Source: Hymenobacter jejuensis | Lineage (GTDB): Bacteria > Bacteroidota > Bacteroidia > Cytophagales > Hymenobacteraceae | Assembly: GCF_006337165.1 (NCBI RefSeq) | Contig: NZ_CP040896.1 | Coordinates: 1,178,001-1,242,000 of the forward strand | DNA length: 64,000 bases | Direction of reading: 5' to 3' | Notes under the pieces: generated by a model | The model's database searches: none | What the model saw: only the letters and a program-made list of their open reading frames with translations | What the model was told of the DNA's origin: nothing | Shown: piece after piece, positions 16,456-24,000 of the stretch | Layout of the letters: each line of letters begins with the position of its first letter | Position numbering within the stretch: position 1 is the first letter of the stretch | Position numbers and translations under genes: made by a program

Positions 16456-16490
16456 TATTATAAATAATTGATTATCAATTATTTATAATA
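16456..16490. repeat. AT-rich palindrome, best copy (AT copy 2)
   Basis: A 35-bp inverted repeat, perfect apart from its central base: TATTATAAATAATTGA, then TTA, then TCAATTATTTATAATA. It lies 22 bp beyond the stop of the beta-lactamase gene and is the clearest representative of the AT family. Confidence 0.9.
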
Positions 16491-16512
16491 AAGCATTCTA
16501 AATAACGCCCGC

Positions 16513-17328
16513 TTACTGCATCAGTTGAAACTCTTGACGCAGGATCTTTTCGGTGATGGCCCGGCGACCCTGAATAAATTCTTGGGTGGCCGGACCGCCG
16601 TTTTTGGGCTCCATGTTCAGGGCGAAGAAATAGGCCTGTCCATTTTGCTCGACCCAGCCTACGAACCAGCCGTTGTGGTTGCTTTTGCCGGCGCGCCAGA
16701 AGCCCGTCCAGCCGGTTTTGCCGCGCAGCATCCAGTTTGGGCCTTTGCCCAGGACCAGCAAGGCTTTCACGGCGTCTTGGTGGCGCTTGGCGATGGGCAG
16801 TTTTCCGCTCTGGAAGCGCCGCAAGAAATCAATTTGCTCGAACTGCGTGATGCGCGAAGTGCCGGTGAGCCAAAAGGTATCGACGGTGGCTGCGGTTACG
16901 TTCATGCGGCCAAATTTTAGCTTGGCCAGCCACGTTTGGTAGCGCGCCGCGCCGATGCGCCGCGCCAGCTGCTGGTAACACGGCACGCACGACACGCGCA
17001 GGGCTTGGGCGTAGGGCATGTCGGTGTTCCAAGCGGCAATTTCGCGTTGTACGCCGTCCCAGTGGCAGATTTCGCTGGTGTCGCGCAGGGCGCCGGCTTC
17101 GAGGCCAATAAGCGTATTGGGGATTTTGAAAGTCGAAGCGGGCAGAAAGCCTTCGCGGCAGCGCGAAAGGTTGTAGGCCGTGTATTGGTTAGCTTTGGCG
17201 TCGAACAGCAGAAACGAACCTTCTACGCCCTGCTCGTCGAAGTATTTCCGAAAGTCGCGCTCCGTCACGCGTTGGGCAGGCGCCAGAAAGTAACACAAGA
17301 GAAAAACGGGCAACAGCAGCAGGCGCAT
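16513..17328 (-). CDS. Class D (OXA-like) beta-lactamase
   Basis: A 271-residue exported serine hydrolase. A signal peptide (MRLLLLPVFLLCYFLAPAQ) is followed by FLPASTFKIPNT with the active-site S65-x-x-K68, VSCVPCYQQ giving the SxV motif (S113, V115), VDTFWLTGTSRIT and the KTG triad RGKTGWTGFW (K204). All essential class D motifs are present. The usual YGN motif region reads KFGRMN, a deviation. Length is normal for OXA enzymes. It would hydrolyse penicillin-type substrates in the periplasm or act in BlaR-like sensing; the absence of a membrane domain favours an enzyme. It is a lone chromosomal gene with no mobile element near, so probably intrinsic. Confidence 0.88.
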   Translation of the reverse strand: MRLLLLPVFLLCYFLAPAQRVTERDFRKYFDEQGVEGSFLLFDAKANQYTAYNLSRCREGFLPASTFKIPNTLIGLEAGALRDTSEICHWDGVQREIAAWNTDMPYAQALRVSCVPCYQQLARRIGAARYQTWLAKLKFGRMNVTAATVDTFWLTGTSRITQFEQIDFLRRFQSGKLPIAKRHQDAVKALLVLGKGPNWMLRGKTGWTGFWRAGKSNHNGWFVGWVEQNGQAYFFALNMEPKNGGPATQEFIQGRRAITEKILRQEFQLMQ

Positions 17329-17439
17329 CAGGGAGGAAGTTTAGCGTGGGAAGTTCTAAAATTACGGTCTCCTGCGCAGTTCGGCTTACCTTCTGCCTCT
17401 CAAAAGCTGCCGGGCTAGCCCTTTACCGACCTTTGCATC

Positions 17440-18522
17440 ATGGCGCTTCCCTACAAAAGAATCATTGTTAAAATTGGCTCCAACGTGCTCACGCAAGCCG
17501 ATGGCCTTCCCGACGCCGCCCGCATCGAGCACCTAGTGGCCCAGATTGCGGCGCTCAAAGCGCAGGGCTTGGAGGTGATTGTGGTGTCGTCGGGGGCCGT
17601 GGCGTCGGGGCGCAGCCTGATCAAGATTTCGGATAAAGCCGACGCCGTAACGAGCCGCCAACTGCTGGCTTCGGTGGGGCAGGTGAAGCTGCTAACGCTG
17701 TACGCCGAGCTGTTTGGCCAGCACCAGCTGGTGTGCTCGCAGGTGCTCGTGACCAAAGAGGATTTTCGCGACCGCGTGCACTACCTCAACATGCAGAACT
17801 GCTTCCGGGCGCTGCTGCAACACAACATCGTGCCCATCGTGAATGAGAACGACGTGATTTCGGTCACCGAACTCATGTTTACCGACAACGACGAGCTGGC
17901 TGGCCTTATCGCCTCCATGCTCGATGCCGATGCGCTGCTGATCTTGAGCAACGTCGACGGCATTTTCAACGGCGACCCCAAGAACCCCGCTTCCGAGCTC
18001 ATCGCCGAAATTGCTCCCACGACCACCAGCTTTTCGTCGTTCGTGACCACGCAGCGCTCGCAATTCGGGCGCGGCGGCATGATTACGAAGTGCCACATGG
18101 CTCACAAAGTGGCGCAACTGGGCATCACGGTGCACATTGCCAACGGCAAAACCGATAACGTGCTGCCGCGGCTGCTTCAGGAGGACGTAGCCAACACGAG
18201 ATTTCTGCCCAACAAATCGGCTTCGGGCAAAAAGAAGTGGATCGCGCATTCCGAGAGCGCGGCCAAAGGAGCCGTGCGGGTAAATGCCGGCGCCAAAACC
18301 GCCCTCACCGACGCCACGCACGCCGTGAGCCTGCTACCCATAGGTGTCGTGAGCATCATCGGCGAGTTTCAAAAAGGCGACATCATCCGCCTGCTCGACG
18401 AACACGAAAAGCCCATCGGCCTAGGCATCGCCGAATACAGCTCCGAAAAAGCGCAGGAGCGCCTCGGCCAAAAAAACCAAAAGCCACTGGTGCATTATGA
18501 TTATCTTTTCATAAATACTTGA
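17440..18522 (+). CDS. proB: Glutamate 5-kinase
   Basis: A 360-residue enzyme with the amino acid kinase domain (IIVKIGSNVLT, VIVVSSGAVASG, PIVNENDVISVTEL, RGGMITKCHMA) and a C-terminal PUA domain (about residues 270-355). It phosphorylates glutamate, the first step of proline synthesis in the cytoplasm. The next gene on the same strand is proA, but 227 bp with repeats separates them. A CTTTG box ends 4 bp before the start codon (17440), so the mRNA may be nearly leaderless. The stop codon lies inside an AT-rich palindrome (18510-18540). Confidence 0.95.
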   Translation: MALPYKRIIVKIGSNVLTQADGLPDAARIEHLVAQIAALKAQGLEVIVVSSGAVASGRSLIKISDKADAVTSRQLLASVGQVKLLTLYAELFGQHQLVCSQVLVTKEDFRDRVHYLNMQNCFRALLQHNIVPIVNENDVISVTELMFTDNDELAGLIASMLDADALLILSNVDGIFNGDPKNPASELIAEIAPTTTSFSSFVTTQRSQFGRGGMITKCHMAHKVAQLGITVHIANGKTDNVLPRLLQEDVANTRFLPNKSASGKKKWIAHSESAAKGAVRVNAGAKTALTDATHAVSLLPIGVVSIIGEFQKGDIIRLLDEHEKPIGLGIAEYSSEKAQERLGQKNQKPLVHYDYLFINT

Positions 18523-18540
18523 TTATAAATCATTTATAAA
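18510..18540. repeat. AT-rich palindrome across the proB stop codon (AT copy 3)
   Basis: CATAAATACTTGATTATAAA followed by TCATTTATAAA; the TGA stop of proB (18520-18522) is part of the TTGAT core. The last four codons of proB are therefore also repeat sequence. Confidence 0.75.
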
Positions 18541-18566
18541 CACAAACTAAAAAACAGAGCTAAGGC

Positions 18567-18699
18567 TAGTTCCCCTCCTCAGCTGAGGAGGGGTTAGGGG
18601 TGGTTGGCCTCGGCAGGTGGTTGCTAGAGTTAGTTTTAGTTGTCGTTCAACGATTATCACCCCCCCCTGGCCCCTCCTCAGCTGAGGAGGGGAACTAGC
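18567..18699. repeat. Composite inverted repeat of two GC-family palindromes (copies D and E)
   Basis: Two perfect copies of the CCTCCTCAGCTGAGGAGG palindrome (18572-18593 and 18671-18692) face each other. The left copy is preceded by CTAGTT and followed by TTAGGGGTGGTTG. The right copy is followed by AACTAG and preceded by a C-rich complement of the GGGGTGG tail. The pair thus forms a larger inverted unit of about 133 bp between proB and proA, like a small non-autonomous repeat element. Confidence 0.85.
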
Positions 18700-18749
18700 T
18701 TTAATCTTAGCCTTAGTTCTACTCAAGTTCTGAATTCTATTTTCTGCTC

Positions 18750-20000
18750 ATGAATCTTCAAGCCACCTTCGAAAGTACCCGAGAGGCCAGCCGCGGCTTA
18801 GGATTGGTGCCTACCGAAACGATAGATGCGCTGCTGCTCGACCTAGCGGAAACCGCCGTGGCGCAAACACCTTTCCTGCTAGCCGAAAACGAGAAGGACC
18901 TCGCCCGCATGGCGCCCGACGATCCGAAATACGACCGGCTGACCCTGACTTCTGCGCGCATCCAAGCCATCGCCGACGACATCCGGAACGTGGCCAGGCT
19001 AACATCACCATTGGGCGAGATGCTGCTGCAAAAGGAGCTACCCAATGGCTTGCAAATCAGCAAGGTGCGTGTGCCGTTGGGAGTGGTAGGCGTTATCTAC
19101 GAAGCCCGCCCGAACGTGACGTTCGATGTGTTTTCGCTGTGCTTCAAAACCGGCAATGCCTGCATCCTGAAAGGCGGCAGCGACGCGGCGTATTCCAACG
19201 CCGCGATCATGACCGTGATCCAGGAGGTAATTCTGCGCCATAACCTCGACCCCGCCATTGTTGCGCTGCTTCCCCCCGACCGCCAAGCCACCGAAGCGCT
19301 CCTGCAAGCCGTGGGATTCGTGGACGTTCTGATTCCGCGGGGCAGTCAGCAACTCATTGATTTTGTGCGCAGTAACGCCAAAGTACCCGTCATTGAAACC
19401 GGCGCGGGCATTGTGCATACCTACTTCGACGAAACCGCCGATTTAGCCAAAGGCCGGGCCATTGTCGCGAATGCCAAAACCCGTCGCGTGAGCGTCTGCA
19501 ATGCCCTAGACTGCCTGCTGCTGCATCAAGCTCGCTTGGTTGATTTGCCGGCGTTGGTGGCACCTTTGGCTGCGGCCAACGTCCTGCTCTATGCTGATGC
19601 CCAAGCCTTTACGGCCCTGCGCGGCCTGTACCCCACGGATATGTTGCAGCCTGCCACGGACGAGCATTTCGGCACCGAGTTTTTGTCTTTGAAAATGGCC
19701 GTCAAGACGGTTAATAATCTGGAAGAAGCGCTCACGCACATCGCGCACCACAGCTCTAAGCACAGCGAAGCCATCGTTTCGGAAAGCCCGGCGCACATCG
19801 AGCAGTTTCTGAACAGCGTGGATGCCGCCGCCGTGTATGCCAACGCCTCCACCGCCTTCACCGACGGCGCACAATTCGGCTTAGGGGCCGAAATCGGCAT
19901 CAGCACGCAAAAGCTGCACGCTCGCGGCCCGATGGGGCTGGAAGAACTCACCAGCTATAAGTGGATTGTACGCGGCGACGGACAAATTCGCAATGGCTAA
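18750..20000 (+). CDS. proA: Gamma-glutamyl phosphate reductase
   Basis: A 416-residue enzyme of the aldehyde dehydrogenase superfamily. [20 protein letters not shown] and [16 protein letters not shown] segments form the NADPH-binding part (the text reads [15 protein letters not shown]), and the nucleophilic cysteine lies in [16 protein letters not shown]. It reduces glutamyl-5-phosphate to the semialdehyde, the second step of proline synthesis, directly after ProB. It ends 11 bp before the stop of the convergent GNAT gene. Start is the ATG at 18750; no earlier in-frame start fits. Confidence 0.95.
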   Translation: MNLQATFESTREASRGLGLVPTETIDALLLDLAETAVAQTPFLLAENEKDLARMAPDDPKYDRLTLTSARIQAIADDIRNVARLTSPLGEMLLQKELPNGLQISKVRVPLGVVGVIYEARPNVTFDVFSLCFKTGNACILKGGSDAAYSNAAIMTVIQEVILRHNLDPAIVALLPPDRQATEALLQAVGFVDVLIPRGSQQLIDFVRSNAKVPVIETGAGIVHTYFDETADLAKGRAIVANAKTRRVSVCNALDCLLLHQARLVDLPALVAPLAAANVLLYADAQAFTALRGLYPTDMLQPATDEHFGTEFLSLKMAVKTVNNLEEALTHIAHHSSKHSEAIVSESPAHIEQFLNSVDAAAVYANASTAFTDGAQFGLGAEIGISTQKLHARGPMGLEELTSYKWIVRGDGQIRNG

Positions 20001-20011
20001 TTACCTCTAAA

Positions 20012-20830
20012 TCAATCAGATACTAATTGCCACTTGGTGCGGGTGTACGCAATGCGGAAACCATGTTTCTCGGCATTTCGCTGCGATTGACTGCCGGGCG
20101 ATGCACCCATCATGGCAATGGTACAGCCTTGTTGGGCAGCGTATTGCAGCCGTGCATTAAGCAACGCAAGCTGCGCCCCTTGCCGCCGACCGGCCGCAAT
20201 TGTGCTGGCGCCGGCCAGCAGGGCAACGCCGTCGTAGATGTAGAGGCCACCAGCGGCAATGGGCTCGTCGTGCAGGGCTGCCAGAAAGGGAAATGCGCCT
20301 GCGGTGTTGGCCGTGATCTGGCCTAATTCGAGGATAAAATCCGAGAGGTCGGGCATTTCGGTGCTCCACCCCTGCGCCAAGGTGCGAGCCCAGCGCTCCT
20401 CTTCTCCGGTTGCAATCAGGCGCGTAGCTAAGTGTTTATTATCAGCAATCTGATAATCAAGATCTTCTGTAAGATCGCGATACAGGACGCTGGTGTATTC
20501 TATCGGCTGATAGCCTCGCTCGTTCAACAAACTCAACAGCTCAGCATCGGCCATCGGACTGATTTCGTGCAAAATAGGCGCGCTCCGTTCTGTGAAAAAC
20601 GCCTCCAGCTTATCCAGATCCGGATGCGTGACCTCGCCGAAAAGCCCCAGGCCAAAAGTCTGCGTCAGCGGCGACTCTGGGCCATCGAACATGGCATAAG
20701 TACCGGCAACCTCAATCCACTGCGCCTTGCTTTCCGGGAAGAGGCTGGCGCGTGCTTCTACAAAGGCCGCATTCGCCCGCGCTTCGGTGCGCTCCAATTG
20801 CTGCGCTAATTGTTGATCGGAGTATATCAT
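20012..20830 (-). CDS. GNAT family N-acetyltransferase
   Basis: About 272 residues. The C-terminal half is a GNAT domain with GLYIYDGVALLAGASTIAAG, RRQGAQLALLNARLQYAAQQ (acetyl-CoA loop RRQGAQ) and ASPGSQSQRNAEKHGFRIAY. The N-terminal half (TERSAPILHEISPMADAELL) resembles the first lobe of two-domain acetyltransferases. Acceptor unknown. The start is the ATG at 20830; a TTG two codons upstream is less likely. It is convergent with proA and only 11 bp away, so the two transcripts must share a terminator or overlap; no strong hairpin is visible there. Confidence 0.82.
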   Translation of the reverse strand: MIYSDQQLAQQLERTEARANAAFVEARASLFPESKAQWIEVAGTYAMFDGPESPLTQTFGLGLFGEVTHPDLDKLEAFFTERSAPILHEISPMADAELLSLLNERGYQPIEYTSVLYRDLTEDLDYQIADNKHLATRLIATGEEERWARTLAQGWSTEMPDLSDFILELGQITANTAGAFPFLAALHDEPIAAGGLYIYDGVALLAGASTIAAGRRQGAQLALLNARLQYAAQQGCTIAMMGASPGSQSQRNAEKHGFRIAYTRTKWQLVSD

Positions 20831-21039
20831 TACCAAGATTTAAGCAGTCAAATAAAACATTAAAGGGCTAGACAAAAAGAGTTTATAGGCATCTTTAATC
20901 CAGCCTTCCTGCCGTGATGGCTTGCTCTTATTATCTCTACTAGTTAGGTGAATTTATTAGCCTAACCGAAACCACAATACCCGCCCAAATATCCCGTTTT
21001 CTCTATACCTTCCGGCGCCCTCCGTTACTCCCTTTTCCC

Positions 21040-24000
21040 ATGATTTCCTCCCGATTGCTTCGCCTGCCCCTGCTGGTGCTGTTGGCTTTGCTATGCGCTT
21101 GTTCCAAGTCTAGTTCTGATGGCGATGCGGCGTCTGGCTCACCGGAGGGAGAGGAAATTTCGCCGTATCAAAACATCGTTTTCACTTTCGATGAACCGCT
21201 GGGCCAAGGCAAAGTAAGTCACTGGGATACTGTGCAGTACGTGCAGTTTGAACCGGCCGTGCGCGGCAAGTTCAAATGGACTGGCGACCGCGAACTGACT
21301 TTTTCGCCGCAGGAGCCGTTTCGGCCGGCCACGGCGTTTCAGGCGGCGTGGCGACCTAGCGCGCTAGCTGCAGCAAAAGAAAAAAGCCTGCCGAAGCTCA
21401 GCCGCAGCCGCTTCCATACGCCCGATCTGCGCATGAAAGATCCGCAGGTGTTCTGGAGCCAGAGCCGGCGGGCGGCAGGCACGGCCGAAATGCGCGCCAA
21501 CCTGCTGTTCAACTACGCTGTGCGCCCCGCCGACGTGCAACCGCTCTTGCGCATTACGCAGGACGGGCGGCCAGTGGCGTTCGAGGTGGTCAATTCCACG
21601 CAAGCCGACAGCGTTGTAGGCGTGGCTCTGACGCAAGATGTGCGCGTGGGCGAACCCCTAAAGCTCGAAATTGCCTCTGGCCTGCGCGCTATTGGCAGCG
21701 ACCGCGGCACCAAGTCACCGTTGGCGGCCCAAGTAGCGGTGCCCGATCAACAGACCTTGCTGGTGCGCGAAGTAACGCCCTCGCTTGTGGATGGCGAGCC
21801 AATCATCACGGTGCTTACCAACCAGCCGGTGTCAGCCGACGAAATCACGCCGTTGATTGCGGTGCAGCCAGCCGTGGCGTTTTCGGTGGAAGCCTTGGAA
21901 AGCGGCTTTGTGCTGAAAGGTGGCTTCGATGTGGATAAGACCTACCAAGTAAGCCTACGCAGCGGTTTGCGCGGCGCCCTGGGCGGTCAGCTGGCCGAGC
22001 CGTTTACCCAAACCGTGTCTTTCGTTGATGAGCGGCCCACGCTCTCCTTTGCCAACGGCGACAAGGCCATGTACCTCGACGCGCTGGGCGCTCGCAACCT
22101 CGGCATTCGGGTTTCGGAGATTGAAAAGGTGCAGGTGACGATCGCGAAAGTGTACGCCAACAACATCCAGCAGCTTTTGCGCGGCGGCACCCAGTATGGC
22201 TACCCCGAGTACAACGAAGAGGATGGCGAGTCCGACCAAGGCGAAGACGGCGAATACATCGACCGCTCCTTCCAGTATTACGACGTCGAAAACCTCGGCA
22301 ACGTGCTCTCTGAGCGCACTTACACGGTATCGGGCTTGCCCAAGCAACAGGGAATGAGGCTCTTGAATCTGAGCTTTAAAGACCTTGAATTCACGGGGCC
22401 GCTCAAAGGGCTGTACGTGGTGAAAATACAGGACACCGAGCGGCAATGGCTGCAAGTGTCGAAGCTGGTGGCCGTAACGGACATCGGGCTGATTGTGAAG
22501 CAGGGCAAGGCCGGCAGTACGCTGGTATTTGCCAACTCCATCCGCAACGCCAAGCCGCTTTCGGGCGTGGAGGTGCGGTTTGTGAGCTCCAACAACCAGA
22601 TCATGGGCAAGGGCGTCACCAACCGCGAGGGCGTGGCCAAGTTCGACAGCACCGCCCAGAACGGCCGCTTCCGCCTGAGCATGGTTACAGCCCTGAGCGG
22701 CAACGACTTCACCTTCCTCGACTTACCGCGCAGCCGCGTCGAAACGTCGCGCTTTGAGGTGGGCGGCCTGCAAAGCAACGCGGCGCGCTACCAAGCCTTT
22801 CTGTACGGCGACCGCGACCTCTACCGCCCCGGCGATACCATCCGGACCAACACCGTGGTGCGCACCGAAGACTGGAAAAGTCCGCCCGCCAATCTGCCGG
22901 TGAAAATCCGGTTGCTGCTGCCCACGGGCAAGGAATACGCGAGCCTGCGCAAGAAGCTCACAGCGGCGGGCTCGTTCGAATCGAGCTTTATTCTGCCCCC
23001 GGCCGTGATGACGGGCCTCTACACGCTGGAAGTGCTCACCGGCAACGACGTGCTGCTCACCTCCCGCAAAATCAGCGTGGAAGAGTTTATCCCCGACCGC
23101 CTGAAAGTGACCGTAAAGGCCGCGCCCGCCGTGGCAAAGCCCGGCCAAAGCGTTTCTACTAATATCGTGGCTACCAACCTCTTCGGGCCACCGGCTGCCG
23201 ATCGCAAGTTTGAAGTAGAGTTCTCGCTGAAAGAAAAGCCCTTCCACCCCAAGCAGTACGCCGACTACAGCTTTAGCATCAGCAGCGGCGAGCGCCGCAA
23301 GGGCAATTACGGCAACCAAGAATCAACGCCGATCTCGGACCGCTTCGAGAAAACCGTGCGCGAAGGCACCACTTTCACAAATGGCTCTGGCACTGCCATT
23401 TACGAAATACCGGATTACAAAGACCTTGGTACGCTGGAAGGCACCGCGTTCGCGACGGTGTTCGACGAAAGCGGCCGGCCAGTAAACCGCCTCGCCACCT
23501 TTGAGGTGCAGACGCAACCGGTACTGTTCGGCGTGAAAAACTTACCGGAGCTCATCAGCACGAAACAGGCGCTGCCGCTGGAGTTTGTGGCCCTCACGCC
23601 CGGCGGCCAGCCGATTACCGCGCAGGCCCAAATCCAGGTGGTGCGGCTGCTGTGGGAAACGGTGATTGAGCGCCAGGGTGGCCGCTACGTGTACAATTCG
23701 CAGAAGCGCGAGCAGCCGATTTTGAGCCAAACGCGCTCGATTAGCGGCAGTAGTAAGTTGGAATTCACGCCATTGTATTCGGGTGAGTACGAGGTGCGCG
23801 TGTCGCGGCCGGGCGCGCAGACCTACGTGGCCAGCCATTTTTACGCTTACGGCTACGGCGATACGCAGAGCAACTCCTTCGAAGTCAACAACGAAGGCGA
23901 GGTGACTATTGAGGCCGACAAGGAGAAATACCAGCCCGGCGAAACGGCCAATCTGCTGCTGAAAACGCCCTTCGCCGGCCGCGTGCTCGTGACCGTGGAG

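Noticed and set aside
20415..20460. TTATTATCAG...CTGATAATCAAG resembling the AT palindrome family
   Set aside because: Lies inside a GNAT coding region, arms and spacing do not fit the family, and the codons encode a sensible protein segment.
20943..20966. Inverted repeat GTTAGG...CCTAAC upstream of the alpha-2-macroglobulin gene
   Set aside because: Only 6-bp arms around 12 bases; could be an operator but such short matches are expected by chance.
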